DNA of 64,000 bases from an uncultured Eubacteriales bacterium (GCA_934467415.1 CAKSLQ010000002.1:62001-126000); one strand, 5' to 3'; shown: positions 44,649 through 54,387, numbered from the stretch's first letter. Made by a program: numbers and translations. The notes: generated from the sequence alone by a model not told the origin.

Positions 44649-45617
44649 TTACTCTTCCTCGTGCTTCAGCTCGAGGCCGAGTCCCTGCAGCTTGTGGATA
44701 ACTTCCTCAAGCGACTTCTTACCGAGGTTCTTGACTTTAATCATTTCACTCTCGGTACGGTTGGTCAGATCCTCAACCGTGTTAATGCCCGCGCGCTTCA
44801 AGCAGTTGAAGCTGCGCACGGACAGGTCAAGATCTTCAATGGTCATCTCAAGAACTCTATCGCGGATGGTCTCCTTGCGCTCGACCATGATCTCGGTCTT
44901 CTTTGCCTCGTCTGACATGTTGACAAACAAGTTGAGATGCTCGTTGAGTATCTTGGCGGCAAGCGAGATCGCTTCCTTTGCGGAGATCGTACCGTTCGTC
45001 TTGACATCCAGCGTGAGCTTGTCATAGTCCGTAATATTGCCGACACGCGTGTTTTCCACGGTGTACTGCGCCTTATATACGGGCGTATAGATCGAATCGG
45101 TGAAGATCAGCCCGATCGGCGCGCCGGTCGGAACGGATGCGTTGTACGCCTGCTTATTCTTCTCCTGCGAAACATAGCCGCGGCCGTGATCGAAGGTCAG
45201 CTCCATGTAGAAGCGGGCATTCTCCACAACGGTGGCGATATGATGCTCGGGATTGAGGATTTCAATATCAGCGTCGGATGCGATGTCGCCCGCGGTGACC
45301 TCGCACGCGCCCGTGACATCAATGACGACCGTCTTGGGCGTCTGCGAATAGAGCTTTGCCACGATGCCCTTGACGTTGAGTACGATCTCGGTGACGTCTT
45401 CCTTTACGCCGGACACGGTCGAGATCTCGTGCAGAACGCCGTCGATCTTGATGCTGCAAACCGCAACACCGGGAAGCGAGCTGAGAAGCACACGGCGCAG
45501 CGAATTGCCGAGCGTCGTGCCGTAGCCGCGTTCCAGCGGTTCGACAACGAAAGTACCCTCGCTGCCGTCTTCGCTGACATCAACCATGCTGATATTGGGC
45601 TTTTCAATTTCTATCAT
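44649..45617 (-). CDS. rpoA: RNA polymerase subunit alpha
   Basis: A 322-residue protein. The N-terminal domain (to about 230) dimerises and starts polymerase assembly: [20 protein letters not shown] is its key motif. The C-terminal domain (about 245-322) binds promoter UP elements and activators: [20 protein letters not shown]. Length is normal. It is separated from rpsD by 126 bases, the second-widest gap in the cluster. Confidence 0.98.
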   Translation of the reverse strand: MIEIEKPNISMVDVSEDGSEGTFVVEPLERGYGTTLGNSLRRVLLSSLPGVAVCSIKIDGVLHEISTVSGVKEDVTEIVLNVKGIVAKLYSQTPKTVVIDVTGACEVTAGDIASDADIEILNPEHHIATVVENARFYMELTFDHGRGYVSQEKNKQAYNASVPTGAPIGLIFTDSIYTPVYKAQYTVENTRVGNITDYDKLTLDVKTNGTISAKEAISLAAKILNEHLNLFVNMSDEAKKTEIMVERKETIRDRVLEMTIEDLDLSVRSFNCLKRAGINTVEDLTNRTESEMIKVKNLGKKSLEEVIHKLQGLGLELKHEEE

Positions 45618-45743
45618 TTCGTACCCTCCTTGAAATCAAATGATGCAATTGTTCTTTCGTGCCCCATAGGGGGTTGGGAATTTGCACTGCATATATGCAC
45701 GCCCGAAGCGCCGCTCCGATGCGCACATACATCGGAGGCGGTA

Positions 45744-46370
45744 TTACTTGGAATAGAACTCGACGATAAGCTGCTCGTTGATCTCGAAGTCGATGTCTTC
45801 CTTCGTGGGAAGCGCGACGACCTTTGCAGTGCCGTTTTCCTTGTTGACGTCAAGCCACTTCGGAGAAACGCGCGATGCAAGACCTTCAAGAAGCTCCTTG
45901 ATCTTTGCACTGTCGGTGCTGTTGTCGCTGACGGTGATCACATCGCCGACACGGACAAGCAGCGAGGGGATGTTTGCCTTCTTGCCGTTGATGCGGAAGT
46001 GATTGTGCAGAACGAGCTGACGTGCCTCGGCGCGGCTCTCTGCCATACCCATTCTGTAAACAACATTGTCAAAGCGGCACTCGAGGATGGTGAGCAGGTT
46101 TGCACCGGTCATGCCTTCCTTCGCGTCTGCCATGTCAAAGTAGTTTCTGAACTGCTTCTCCTGGACGCCGTAGTATCTTCTGACCTTCTGCTTCTCACGG
46201 AGATGCATGCCGTATTCGCCGACCTTCTTGCGTGCGTCGGCGTGCTGGCCGGGAACCTTTGCTCTGCGGTCAAGCGAGCACTTGCCGGACGTGCAGCGTT
46301 CACCCTTCAGATACAGCTTTACGCCTTCTCTGCGGCACATTCTGCAAACGGGGCCTGTATATCTTGCCAT
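45744..46370 (-). CDS. rpsD: 30S ribosomal protein S4 (zinc-binding form)
   Basis: A 208-residue primary 16S rRNA-binding protein. The N-terminus keeps the zinc set CRMC ... CTSGKC, so it is the C+ form. The S4 RNA-binding domain is at about residues 98-160 (RLDNVVYRMGMAESRAEARQ is its start apart from the first residue). In many bacteria S4 also controls its own operon. Confidence 0.98.
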   Translation of the reverse strand: MARYTGPVCRMCRREGVKLYLKGERCTSGKCSLDRRAKVPGQHADARKKVGEYGMHLREKQKVRRYYGVQEKQFRNYFDMADAKEGMTGANLLTILECRFDNVVYRMGMAESRAEARQLVLHNHFRINGKKANIPSLLVRVGDVITVSDNSTDSAKIKELLEGLASRVSPKWLDVNKENGTAKVVALPTKEDIDFEINEQLIVEFYSK

Positions 46371-46392
46371 TGTATTATACCTCCTTCAATCA

Positions 46393-46788
46393 TTACACGC
46401 GTCTGCGCTTGGGCGGACGGCAACCATTGTGCGGGATCGGGGTAACGTCCTTGATCAGCGTGATGTCGAGACCGACGGTCTGGAGCGCGCGGATCGCGGA
46501 TTCACGTCCCGAGCCGGGACCCTTGACATAGACCTCAACGGTCTTCATGCCGTGGTCAACGGCAATCTTGCCTGCCTGCTCAGCAGCAGTCTGTGCTGCG
46601 TAAGGAGTGGACTTTCTCGAACCCTTGAAGCCAAGCTCGCCTGCGGATGCCCACGATACGGCGTTGCCTTCGGTATCGGTGATCGTGATGATCGTGTTGT
46701 TAAAGGTAGACTGGATATGCGCTGCGCCTTTTTCAACGTTCTTGCGCTCACGGCGCTTCTTGATAACCTTTTTAACTGCCTTAGCCAT
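46393..46788 (-). CDS. rpsK: 30S ribosomal protein S11
   Basis: A 131-residue protein of the 30S platform. [20 protein letters not shown] is the conserved front and [20 protein letters not shown] the conserved end, followed by RRV. It lies 17 bases behind rpsM. Confidence 0.98.
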   Translation of the reverse strand: MAKAVKKVIKKRRERKNVEKGAAHIQSTFNNTIITITDTEGNAVSWASAGELGFKGSRKSTPYAAQTAAEQAGKIAVDHGMKTVEVYVKGPGSGRESAIRALQTVGLDITLIKDVTPIPHNGCRPPKRRRV

Positions 46789-46805
46789 CTTTCGTTATCA
46801 CTCCT

Positions 46806-47174
46806 TTACTTCTTCTTGTTCGCGATGGTCTTTGCGGGACCCTTGCGCGTTCTGGCATTGGTCTTGGTGCGCTGTCCTCTGACGGGCAGGCCCTTTCTGT
46901 GACGAATGCCGCGGTAGCAGTTGATTTCTACCATGTTCTTGATGTTGAGCGCTACATCGCGGCGAAGGTCGCCCTCAACGGTGTAGTGCGCTTCAATCTC
47001 ATCACGGAGCTTCGCGATTTCAGCCTCGGTCAGATCCTTTGCACGGGTATCGGGATTGATACCGGTCTTTGCAAGGATCGCCTTCGCACTGGTCTGTCCG
47101 ATACCGTAAATGTAGGTCAGCGCGATCTCAACACGCTTCTGATTTGGAATATCAACACCAGCTATACGAGCCAT
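46806..47174 (-). CDS. rpsM: 30S ribosomal protein S13
   Basis: A 122-residue protein of the 30S head that touches the P-site tRNA and the large subunit. It opens [40 protein letters not shown] and a basic tail mark the C-terminus. It is separated from rpmJ by 63 bases. Confidence 0.98.
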   Translation of the reverse strand: MARIAGVDIPNQKRVEIALTYIYGIGQTSAKAILAKTGINPDTRAKDLTEAEIAKLRDEIEAHYTVEGDLRRDVALNIKNMVEINCYRGIRHRKGLPVRGQRTKTNARTRKGPAKTIANKKK

Positions 47175-47237
47175 TTGTGTAATCCACCCTTTCTTTGGTT
47201 TCTGTCACTTGGACAGTCTTGGTATAATGGGATCTGC

Positions 47238-47351
47238 TTAGCCCTGCTTCTGCTTATGCTTGGGGTTTTCGCAAATTACCATTACTTTACCTTTTCTCTT
47301 GATGATTTTGCACTTTTCGCAAATCTTCTTTACGGAAGGCTTAACTTTCAT
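47238..47351 (-). CDS. rpmJ: 50S ribosomal protein L36 (zinc-binding form)
   Basis: A 37-residue protein. It reads [20 protein letters not shown], then [17 protein letters not shown]. Cys11, Cys14, Cys27 and His32 form the zinc site, so this is the C+ form. It sits between infA and rpsM as in most bacteria. Confidence 0.97.
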   Translation of the reverse strand: MKVKPSVKKICEKCKIIKRKGKVMVICENPKHKQKQG

Positions 47352-47379
47352 TGTTTATCTTCCTTTCATAATGGTTTGT

Positions 47380-47598
47380 TTATTTCACGCGCCAGGTGAT
47401 GCGCCCCTTGGTCAGGTCGTATACCGAGACCTCGACGGTCACCTTGTCACCGGGCAGTATTCGGATATAGTTCATACGGAGCTTACCCGAGATGTGGGCA
47501 TTTACGATATGCCCGTTGGGAAGCTGCACTTTGAAGTTGGCATTCGGCAGAGCCTCAATGACCACACCTTCAAATTCCATTACGTCATCCTTCGGCAG
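47380..47598 (-). CDS. infA: Translation initiation factor IF-1, apparent CUG start
   Basis: About 72 residues, normal for IF-1, if translation starts at CTG 47598. The frame there reads [20 protein letters not shown], aligning with the usual MPKDDVIEVEG start of the family, so the initiator Met falls on a CTG. GGAGGG stands six bases before this CTG. An ATT (47601) next to it, and an ATG seven codons upstream of the ATT at 47625 without a ribosome site, are alternatives. An internal ATG at 47580 with AAGGA seven bases ahead would drop six conserved residues. The rest (OB fold, [28 protein letters not shown]) is standard. It overlaps the KOW gene. Confidence 0.9.
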   Translation of the reverse strand: MPKDDVMEFEGVVIEALPNANFKVQLPNGHIVNAHISGKLRMNYIRILPGDKVTVEVSVYDLTKGRITWRVK

Positions 47599-47860
47599 AA
47601 TAATCCCTCCTTGCCTCAATCTCATAGTCCGCTATACGCTGACGGAGCGTTTCATCGTCGCACGGGATTTCGATCCGTGCACCGGTGAATTGCAAATGCT
47701 TCAGCCGCTTTCGCTTCGGTTTATCCAGCCGGCGCAGGTCTCCGTTTGCCAGAAGAACAAAGTCCTCGCCGCAAACGCCGACCACGCAAAACAGCCGTTT
47801 TCTGTCCCTGCCGCACATCGAGTACGCAAGGCAGCCGACACAGTTCTCACACATGGGCAT
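47585..47860 (-). CDS. KOW-domain RNA-binding protein with N-terminal cysteines
   Basis: A 91-residue protein of the family found between map and infA in Clostridia. The core [13 protein letters not shown] and the basic [10 protein letters not shown] match the RNA-binding KOW family with likeness to archaeal/eukaryotic L14e. Here the front has four cysteines ([10 protein letters not shown], then C16), spaced CxxCxxC-x5-C, which is unusual and could bind metal or an Fe-S cluster. The start may be either ATG 47860 or ATG 47854. It overlaps map and infA by about 14 bases each. Confidence 0.82.
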   Translation of the reverse strand: MPMCENCVGCLAYSMCGRDRKRLFCVVGVCGEDFVLLANGDLRRLDKPKRKRLKHLQFTGARIEIPCDDETLRQRIADYEIEARRDYSAEG

Positions 47861-48602
47861 CCGTCAGAATGATCGGTCCCTCGTCGGTCAGCGCCACGGT
47901 GTTTTCGTAGTGCGCCGACAGCTTGCCGTCGGCGGTCTTGACCGTCCAGCCGTCGGGAAGCTCAAGCACCTCGGGGACGCCTGCGTTGACCATCGGCTCG
48001 ATCGCAATGACCATGCCGGGATAAAGTCTCGCACCGCGACCCGGTGTACCGTAGTTCGGAACCTCGGGCGATTCGTGCAGCTCATGCCCCACGCCGTGCC
48101 CGACATATCTGCGGACGACACTGAAACCGTTTTCCTTGACATAAGCCTCCACAGCCGCGCCGATATCGCCGATGCGTAAACCGGCAGAGACTTGTGCAAA
48201 ACCCTTGAAGAAGCTCTCTTTCGTCGCTTCAATCAGGTGCATGGCCTCCGCGCTGACCTTCCCGACCGGGAACGTCCGCGCACTGTCGCCGTGGAACCCG
48301 TCGATAAACGCGCCCACGTCAACCTTTACAATGTCGCCCTCACGGAGGATCCGATCCTTCGAGGGAATGCCGTGAATGACTTCGTCATTGATGCTGATGC
48401 AGGCACTGCCGGGGAAGCCGCCGTAGCCGAGGAAGGACGGTACAGCGCCGCACTTCACGATGTAATCGTGAATCACGGTGTCCAGAAATTTCGTGGAAAT
48501 TCCGGGCTTCACGTGTTCCTCTGCCACGAGCAGCGCCTCGGCGGTAATTCTGCCCGCCGTGCGCATCTGCTTTAACTGTGCTGAATTTTTAAGCTGAATC
48601 AT
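47847..48602 (-). CDS. map: Methionine aminopeptidase, type I
   Basis: A 251-residue metal enzyme removing the first Met from new proteins. Metal ligands lie in KVDVGAFIDGFHGDSARTF (two Asp), GHGVGHELHESPEVPNYG (His), AIEPMVN (Glu) and the C-terminal ENTVALT (Glu). It lies one base behind adk. Its stop overlaps the KOW gene. Confidence 0.98.
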   Translation of the reverse strand: MIQLKNSAQLKQMRTAGRITAEALLVAEEHVKPGISTKFLDTVIHDYIVKCGAVPSFLGYGGFPGSACISINDEVIHGIPSKDRILREGDIVKVDVGAFIDGFHGDSARTFPVGKVSAEAMHLIEATKESFFKGFAQVSAGLRIGDIGAAVEAYVKENGFSVVRRYVGHGVGHELHESPEVPNYGTPGRGARLYPGMVIAIEPMVNAGVPEVLELPDGWTVKTADGKLSAHYENTVALTDEGPIILTDAHV

Positions 48603-48603
48603 C

Positions 48604-49236
48604 TTATACTCCGATTGCCTGGAAGGTCAGCGCCGTAGTGTCCTCCAGCTTCTCCTGACCGACGACCGTTTTCAGAATCCCCTTTGCCGCATAGTAATGC
48701 TCCAGGGGTTCGGTCTCGGTGTGGTAGACCGCGAGACGGTCACGAACGACCTCGGGCTTGTCATCCTTGCGGATGGTCAGCTCGGCGCCGCACTTGTCAC
48801 ACTTGTCGCCCTTTGCAGAAGGATTGAACAGCGTGTGGAAGGTAGCGCCGCAGGCCGGGCAGACACGTCTGCCGATCATGCGCGAGACGATGGTCTCGTC
48901 ACTGACGCTGATGTTCAGCACCAGGTCAATGACGATACCCATTTTGTCCAGCGCCTCCGCCTGCGCGATCGTGCGCGGGAAGCCGTCGAGAATAAAGCCT
49001 TTTTTGCAATCGTCCTCAGCCAGACGTTCACGGATGATGCCGATGACCACTTCATCGGGAACCAGCTTGCCCGCCTCGATATAGCTCTTGGCGGCAAGCC
49101 CCATCTCCGTCCCCTCCTTCAGCGCCTTACGAATGATCGCGCCGGTGGAGATCGTCGGGATGCCGAGTCTTTCGGATACGAGTTCTGCCTGTGTGCCTTT
49201 ACCGGCACCGGGAGCACCCAGAAATATGATCTTCAT
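48604..49236 (-). CDS. adk: Adenylate kinase, zinc-lid type
   Basis: A 210-residue enzyme that converts ATP and AMP to two ADP. The P-loop is GAPGAGKGTQ. The lid carries CPACG and CDKCG, the four-cysteine zinc site of Gram-positive adenylate kinases. FILDGFPRTIAQAEAL is the AMP-binding signature. It lies behind secY as in the usual spc operon. Confidence 0.98.
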   Translation of the reverse strand: MKIIFLGAPGAGKGTQAELVSERLGIPTISTGAIIRKALKEGTEMGLAAKSYIEAGKLVPDEVVIGIIRERLAEDDCKKGFILDGFPRTIAQAEALDKMGIVIDLVLNISVSDETIVSRMIGRRVCPACGATFHTLFNPSAKGDKCDKCGAELTIRKDDKPEVVRDRLAVYHTETEPLEHYYAAKGILKTVVGQEKLEDTTALTFQAIGV

Positions 49237-49259
49237 GCTTTACCTCACTTGAGAAAGGC

Positions 49260-50573
49260 TTATTCCAGGAAGCCCTTGTAGTGACGCATCGTCATCTGTG
49301 CCTCGATCTCTCTCGTGGTCTCCAGTGCGACGCCGACCACGATCAGCAGCGAAGAACCGCCGAACATGATGCCCTGGAACGTCGATTTGGAAATCATCGT
49401 GAGGATCATCGGGAAGATCGCGATGACGCCCAGATAGATCGCGCCGATCAGCGTGATCTTGGACAGAATCTTGGAAATATAATCAGAAGTGGGTTTGCCG
49501 GGACGAATACCGGGGATGAATCCGCCGTTCTTCTTCAGATTATTCGCCACTTCAACCGGGTTGAACGAGATCGCGATGTAGAAGTACGCGAACGCGATAA
49601 TCAGGATGAAATAGATAATAATATAAACGATGGAGGTCGGATCCGAGATGTTCTTGAAGAAGCTGTAGACGCTCTTGCCGAAGCCGGCAGCCGCAGGCTC
49701 CTTGATGAACATCATAACGGTTGCGGGCAGCGAGCAGATCGAGGAAGCGAAGATGATCGGCATGACACCGGTCATGTTCAGCTTGATCGGCAGCACGGAG
49801 CTTTGGCCGCCGTACATTTTTCTGCCGACCACGCGCTTTGCATACTGAACGGGGATCTTGCGCTCGCTCTCCGTGAGGAAAACGACAACGCCGACCAGCG
49901 CGATCATGAATACGACGATGCAGAGGATGAAGAGTACGCCCCAGAGAATGCCGAGGCCGCCCTTCTGCATCCAGCCGTAACCGGTGTTCCACATGGTGCG
50001 GAACATCGAGGGCAGACGGGAAATGATGTTTGCAAAGAGGATCATCGAGATACCGTTGCCGATACCCTTTTCGTCGATCTTCTCAGCAAGCCACATGACC
50101 AGTGCTGCGCCCGCGCAGTAGCAGGCGATGATAACGACTGCCGTGAATGCGCCGGTGTTGGTGACCGCATTGTAGTTCTTCATCAGCATGTAGTAGCCGA
50201 AGCTGGTGACAAGCGCCAATGCAACGGTTACATAGCGGGTGATGCTGTCCAGCTTCTTTTTGCCCTCTTCGCCTTCCTTGGAGAGCTTTTCAAGCGCAGG
50301 GATGGCGATGGCCAGCAGCTGAATGATAATGGATGCATTGATGTAGGGAGATACGCCGAGTGCAAACAGGGTTGCCTGCTCGAGCGCGCCGCCCGACAGA
50401 AGGTTGAGATAGTCGAAAATGGAGCCGGTGCCGAAGACGTTCTCCATGCCGGTCTGAATGTACGGCACGGGGACGGCAACGCCGACGCGATACAGGAGAA
50501 TGATGAACAGGGTGAACAGAATTTTGTTTCTCAGATCAGGGATCTTGAACGCGTTCTTAAATGTCTGAAACAT
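49260..50573 (-). CDS. secY: Protein translocase subunit SecY
   Basis: A 437-residue membrane channel with ten helices, through which signal-peptide proteins leave the cell. ALGVSPYINASIIIQLLAIA is the conserved second-helix region and the C-terminal EAQMTMRHYKGFLE the conserved tail. It starts directly behind the rplO stop codon. Confidence 0.98.
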   Translation of the reverse strand: MFQTFKNAFKIPDLRNKILFTLFIILLYRVGVAVPVPYIQTGMENVFGTGSIFDYLNLLSGGALEQATLFALGVSPYINASIIIQLLAIAIPALEKLSKEGEEGKKKLDSITRYVTVALALVTSFGYYMLMKNYNAVTNTGAFTAVVIIACYCAGAALVMWLAEKIDEKGIGNGISMILFANIISRLPSMFRTMWNTGYGWMQKGGLGILWGVLFILCIVVFMIALVGVVVFLTESERKIPVQYAKRVVGRKMYGGQSSVLPIKLNMTGVMPIIFASSICSLPATVMMFIKEPAAAGFGKSVYSFFKNISDPTSIVYIIIYFILIIAFAYFYIAISFNPVEVANNLKKNGGFIPGIRPGKPTSDYISKILSKITLIGAIYLGVIAIFPMILTMISKSTFQGIMFGGSSLLIVVGVALETTREIEAQMTMRHYKGFLE

Positions 50574-51014
50574 TTATACCACCTCTGTCTTTCCACCTGC
50601 TGCTTCTATCTTTTCCTTGGCACTCGCCGAAAAGATTGCTGCTTTCACAGTGATTTTCTTGGCAAGCTCGCCTTTGCCGAGAACCTTGAGCGCGCCCTTG
50701 GGCTGGCTGACGACGCCTGCATCCGCAAGCACTGCCAGATCCACAACTGCGCCGTCCTCAAAACGGTTCAGAGCCTCTACGTTCACAACGGAATATTCCT
50801 TTGCGAATCTGTTGTAAAATCCTCTCTTCGGAAGCTTTCTGTAAAGAGGAAGCTGTCCGCCTTCGAAGCCCGGTCTTACGCCGCCGCCCGAGCGTGCGTT
50901 CTGACCCTTGTGACCCTTGCCGGCGGTTTTTCCGTTACCGGAACCGGCACCTCTGCCCTTGCGCCATGCAGGCGTCGTCGAGCCGGGAGCCGGTGAAAGT
51001 TCATGAAGTTTCAT
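50574..51014 (-). CDS. rplO: 50S ribosomal protein L15
   Basis: A 146-residue protein. It opens [20 protein letters not shown], followed by the glycine- and basic-rich arm ([20 protein letters not shown]). It binds 23S rRNA late in assembly. Fifty bases separate it from rpmD. Confidence 0.98.
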   Translation of the reverse strand: MKLHELSPAPGSTTPAWRKGRGAGSGNGKTAGKGHKGQNARSGGGVRPGFEGGQLPLYRKLPKRGFYNRFAKEYSVVNVEALNRFEDGAVVDLAVLADAGVVSQPKGALKVLGKGELAKKITVKAAIFSASAKEKIEAAGGKTEVV

Positions 51015-51064
51015 GATGATCCTCCTTTGTTTGATTCTTTGTGTACGATTCAGTTCCGCAGAAC

Positions 51065-51244
51065 TTAAACCGTCTCAATCTTAACAAGGTGGGACAGTAC
51101 CTTTACCTTGCCGCCGAGTACGGCATCGTTATCGTGAACGATGCTGTCACCGATTTTGTTGAGTCCGAGCGATTTTGCGGTTGCCTTCTGGTTCGGCTTT
51201 GCGCCGATCAGGCTTTTTGTAAGAACAACTTTAACCTTTTCCAT
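51065..51244 (-). CDS. rpmD: 50S ribosomal protein L30
   Basis: A 59-residue protein. The start [20 protein letters not shown] at 51244 follows AAGGAGGT; the frame upstream lies in the rpsE end. [19 protein letters not shown] is the family core. Confidence 0.97.
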   Translation of the reverse strand: MEKVKVVLTKSLIGAKPNQKATAKSLGLNKIGDSIVHDNDAVLGGKVKVLSHLVKIETV

Positions 51245-51257
51245 GAAAACTACCTCC

Positions 51258-51767
51258 TTATGCCTTGATGTCGTCCACGCTCTTGTCGCGGATAGCAGCA
51301 ACCTGCTCTGCGGTGCGGAGCGTCTTCAGACCTTCAAAGGTGGCCTTGACGACATTGGTGGGATTGTTGGAACGGAGGCACTTCGCGCGGATATTCTTAA
51401 TGCCTGCAAGCTCGAGCACGGTACGGACCGCGCCGCCTGCGATGATACCGGTACCGGGAGCAGCCGGCTTCAGCAGAACTCTGCCTGCGCCGAACTCGCC
51501 GATGATCTCGTGCGGGATGGTGGAACCCTTGCGGGAAACGGTGATCATGTTCTTCTTTGCATCTTCGATTCCCTTGCGGATCGCATCCGGAACCTCGGCT
51601 GCCTTTCCGAGACCGTAGCCTACGCGGCCGTTCTTGTCACCGACGACCATGATCGCAGTGAAACGGGCAATGCGTCCGCCTTTAACGGTTTTGGAAACAC
51701 GGTTGAGGGCGACCAGGCTCTCGCTGAATTCGCTGTCCTGCTTCGCCGCATCGTTTCTGTAAGCCAT
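51258..51767 (-). CDS. rpsE: 30S ribosomal protein S5
   Basis: A 169-residue protein that guards translation accuracy. The S5 signature [20 protein letters not shown] followed by [14 protein letters not shown] is complete. It lies 13 bases before rpmD. Confidence 0.98.
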   Translation of the reverse strand: MAYRNDAAKQDSEFSESLVALNRVSKTVKGGRIARFTAIMVVGDKNGRVGYGLGKAAEVPDAIRKGIEDAKKNMITVSRKGSTIPHEIIGEFGAGRVLLKPAAPGTGIIAGGAVRTVLELAGIKNIRAKCLRSNNPTNVVKATFEGLKTLRTAEQVAAIRDKSVDDIKA

Positions 51768-51825
51768 GTTTTTTCTCCTTAAATCTGTGATTGAAAATAA
51801 ATTTCAAACCGTGTACAAACCGACC

Positions 51826-52185
51826 TCAGAACTTCAGGCCGCCCTCGCGAGCGCCTTCAGCCAGTGCCGATACACGACCGTGATAGAGGTAACCGCCGCG
51901 GTCGAAAACGACGTTGGTGATCCCCTTAGCGACTGCTCTCTCGGCAATCATCTTGCCGACTTCGGTTGCAGACTCCTTGTTTCCGCCGTGCCCCTTGAAA
52001 TCCTTTTCAAGGCTGGAAGCGGATACGAGGGTCACGCCCTTGACATCATCAATGATCTGCGCAGAAATGTTCGCGTTGGAACGATAAACGCAAAGGCGAG
52101 GCGTTTCTGCCGTGCCGGAGATCTTGCCTCTGACTCTCGCGTGTCTCTTGAGACGCTGCGCGTTACTGTCTTTTCTTGAAACCAT
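51826..52185 (-). CDS. rplR: 50S ribosomal protein L18
   Basis: A 119-residue 5S rRNA-binding protein. [20 protein letters not shown] is the conserved front, and [20 protein letters not shown] plus REGGLKF the conserved end. A 58-base gap lies before rpsE. Confidence 0.98.
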   Translation of the reverse strand: MVSRKDSNAQRLKRHARVRGKISGTAETPRLCVYRSNANISAQIIDDVKGVTLVSASSLEKDFKGHGGNKESATEVGKMIAERAVAKGITNVVFDRGGYLYHGRVSALAEGAREGGLKF

Positions 52186-52203
52186 CTGTGTCCACTCCTT
52201 TCA

Positions 52204-52743
52204 TTATTTACCGGTCTTACCGGCCTTACGGCGAATGTGTTCGTCCGCATATTTGATACCCTTACCGAGGTAGGGCTCAGGCGGTCTCTTCTCGCGGATC
52301 TGTGCCGCTGCCTGACCGACTGCCTGACGGTCGATACCGTGTACGATGATGGTGTTGGCATCCGGGATCTCATAGGTGATGCCGTCTGCTTCCTCAAAGT
52401 ATACGGGGTGCGAATAGCCGAGCGAAAGCGTGATCTTCTTGCCGGCCTTCTCGACCTTGTAACCGACGCCGTTGATCTCGAGCTTCTTGGAATAGCCCTC
52501 CGTGACGCCGTGTACCATGTTGTTGATGAGCGCTCTCGTCAGACCGTGAAGCGCCTTGACTTCCTTGTCCTCGGAGGAGCGGGTAACGATGACTTCGTTG
52601 CCCTCAACCTTAATGCCGAGGCAATGTGCGAAGCTGTCCTTCAGCTCGCCCTTGGGTCCCTTGACCGTGACCGCGTTGCCCTCGCCGACAGTAACGGTAA
52701 CACCGGCGGGAATTACAACGGGCATTCTACCGATTCTTGACAT
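52204..52743 (-). CDS. rplF: 50S ribosomal protein L6
   Basis: A 179-residue protein near the factor-binding centre. It opens MSRIGRMPVVIPAGVTVTVG. The signature PEPYLGKGIKYADEHIRRKA lies near the C-terminus. It follows rpsH by 18 bases. Confidence 0.98.
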   Translation of the reverse strand: MSRIGRMPVVIPAGVTVTVGEGNAVTVKGPKGELKDSFAHCLGIKVEGNEVIVTRSSEDKEVKALHGLTRALINNMVHGVTEGYSKKLEINGVGYKVEKAGKKITLSLGYSHPVYFEEADGITYEIPDANTIIVHGIDRQAVGQAAAQIREKRPPEPYLGKGIKYADEHIRRKAGKTGK

Positions 52744-52761
52744 ATCCGTATCCCTCCTTGA

Positions 52762-53157
52762 TTACCATACAAAGGCAAGCACTTCGCCGCCGACATTCTC
52801 TTTGCGAGCCTGTCTGTCGGTCATGATGCCCTTGGAAGTGGAAACGATCGCAATACCGAGGCCGTTCATGACCTTCGGCATATCCTCGCAGTTCGAGTAG
52901 ATGCGGAGACCCGGCTTCGATACGCGGCGGAGGCCGTGAATGACCTTCTGCTTGCCGACGTACTTCAGCGTGACGCGGATCACGCCCTGCTTGCCGTCTT
53001 CAATGATCTGGTAGCCCTTGATGTAGCCCTCGGAAAGAAGAATCTCGGCGATCGCGCGCTTCATGTTGGATGCAGGAATGTCCACCGTCTCGTGCTTTGC
53101 GTCGTTCGCATTTCTGATGCGGGTGAGCATATCTGCAATAACGTCTGAAATTTGCAT
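52762..53157 (-). CDS. rpsH: 30S ribosomal protein S8
   Basis: A 131-residue primary 16S rRNA-binding protein. The start [20 protein letters not shown] at 53157 follows AAGGAGG, and codons upstream of it are leader. [20 protein letters not shown] is the conserved end. S8 controls the spc operon in E. coli; here a structured 136-base gap lies just upstream. Confidence 0.98.
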   Translation of the reverse strand: MQISDVIADMLTRIRNANDAKHETVDIPASNMKRAIAEILLSEGYIKGYQIIEDGKQGVIRVTLKYVGKQKVIHGLRRVSKPGLRIYSNCEDMPKVMNGLGIAIVSTSKGIMTDRQARKENVGGEVLAFVW

Positions 53158-53293
53158 TTTAATATCCTCCTTATGCAAGTTAAGTTCTTGCTGCCGGGCT
53201 TTGCCCGACGGCTAATCGGTGGTTAAAGCGGAAACCGTGCTCCGCTTTCCTTCCGATAAGATGGGAGATTTACCGGCTGACGCCGGACGGTTT
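53158..53293 (-). other. Structured 136-base gap between rpsN and rpsH
   Basis: By far the widest gap within the S10-spc part of the cluster. On the minus strand it holds GTCCGGC/GCCGG, AAAGCGGA ... TCCGCTTT (around 53227-53253) and CGTCGGGC-AAA-GCCCGGC (around 53194-53212), then the rpsH ribosome site. No T run follows the hairpins and no gene is present. Confidence 0.6.
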
Positions 53294-53479
53294 TTACCAG
53301 CTTGCCTTCTTTACGCCCGGGATCTCGCCCTTGTATGCGAGCTCACGGAAGCAGATACGGCAGATGCCGTACTTGCGGAGATAGGCATGGGGACGGCCGC
53401 AGATCTTGCATCTGTTGTATTCTCTCGTCGAGAACTTCTGCGGTCTCTGCTGCTTCAGGATCATAGATTTCTTTGCCAT
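53294..53479 (-). CDS. rpsZ: 30S ribosomal protein S14, zinc-binding type Z
   Basis: A 61-residue short S14. CKIC ... CRIC form the zinc site and [12 protein letters not shown] is the family end. The long zinc-free form is not present here. It follows rplE by 15 bases. Confidence 0.98.
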   Translation of the reverse strand: MAKKSMILKQQRPQKFSTREYNRCKICGRPHAYLRKYGICRICFRELAYKGEIPGVKKASW

Positions 53480-53494
53480 TGTTCAGTCCCCTCC

Positions 53495-54034
53495 TTATTT
53501 CGCAAACGGAGCGCCCATCAGGGTGAGCAGCTCTCTTGCTTCTTCGTCGGTGTTTGCGGTGGTGACAAAGATGATGTCCATACCGCGAACCTTCTCGACC
53601 TTGTCGTACTCGATCTCAGGGAAGATCAGCTGTTCCTTCAGACCCAGTGCATAGTTGCCGCGGCCGTCGAACGCGTTGGGGTTGATACCCTTGAAGTCGC
53701 GGACGCGGGGCAGCGCCAGGTTGAACAGCTTATCCATGAACTCGTACATATTCTCGCCGCGAAGCGTAACCTTGACGCCGATCTTCACGCCCTCACGGAG
53801 CTTGAAGTTTGCGACCGACTTCTTCGCGTAGGTCGGAACTGCCTTCTGGCCGGTGATCATCGTGATCTCCTCGATGATGTTGTCGATGACCTTGGCGTTT
53901 TCCTTTGCATCGCCTGCGCCGACGTTGACAACGATCTTGTCAAACTTCGGGATCTGCATGGGGCTCTTGTAGTTGAACTTCTTCATGAGTGCAGGAGCAA
54001 CATCGTTCTTATACATTTCAGCATATCTGGACAT
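53495..54034 (-). CDS. rplE: 50S ribosomal protein L5
   Basis: A 179-residue 5S rRNA-binding protein. [19 protein letters not shown] is the L5 signature region and [20 protein letters not shown] the central helix. It follows rplX by 16 bases. Confidence 0.98.
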   Translation of the reverse strand: MSRYAEMYKNDVAPALMKKFNYKSPMQIPKFDKIVVNVGAGDAKENAKVIDNIIEEITMITGQKAVPTYAKKSVANFKLREGVKIGVKVTLRGENMYEFMDKLFNLALPRVRDFKGINPNAFDGRGNYALGLKEQLIFPEIEYDKVEKVRGMDIIFVTTANTDEEARELLTLMGAPFAK

Positions 54035-54050
54035 GACTTACTGCACCTCC

Positions 54051-54368
54051 TTAAAGTTCAGCGCCGCACTTGACGCAGACACGGACCTTCTTGCCGTCCT
54101 GGGTCTTGTGTGCAGCTCTCGTGGCCTTGCCGCACTTCTCGCAGAAAAGCTGAACCTTATCTGCGTAGATGGCGCCTTCGACCTTCAGAATGCCGCCTGC
54201 TTCGCCCTGCTTGCGGGGCTTTGCATGCTTGGTGACGACGTTTACGCCGTCAACGATGACTTTTCTCTCTGCGGGAGAGACCTTGAGAACTTTACCCTTC
54301 TTGCCTTTATCGTCGCCGGATATAACAACAACGGTATCGTCCTTCTTTACATGAAGTTTTTCTGCCAT
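54051..54368 (-). CDS. rplX: 50S ribosomal protein L24
   Basis: A 105-residue assembly initiator protein. VKKDDTVVVISGDDKGKKGK is the KOW motif. The C-terminal CEKCG ... CVKCG has four cysteines that probably bind zinc, as in many Firmicutes L24 proteins. Confidence 0.98.
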   Translation of the reverse strand: MAEKLHVKKDDTVVVISGDDKGKKGKVLKVSPAERKVIVDGVNVVTKHAKPRKQGEAGGILKVEGAIYADKVQLFCEKCGKATRAAHKTQDGKKVRVCVKCGAEL

Positions 54369-54387
54369 TTTGTGTTACCTCCTTCGA

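Noticed and set aside
47222..47227. TATAAT on the plus strand between rpsM and rpmJ
   Set aside because: No suitable -35 box and no plus-strand gene behind it; all genes there are on the minus strand.
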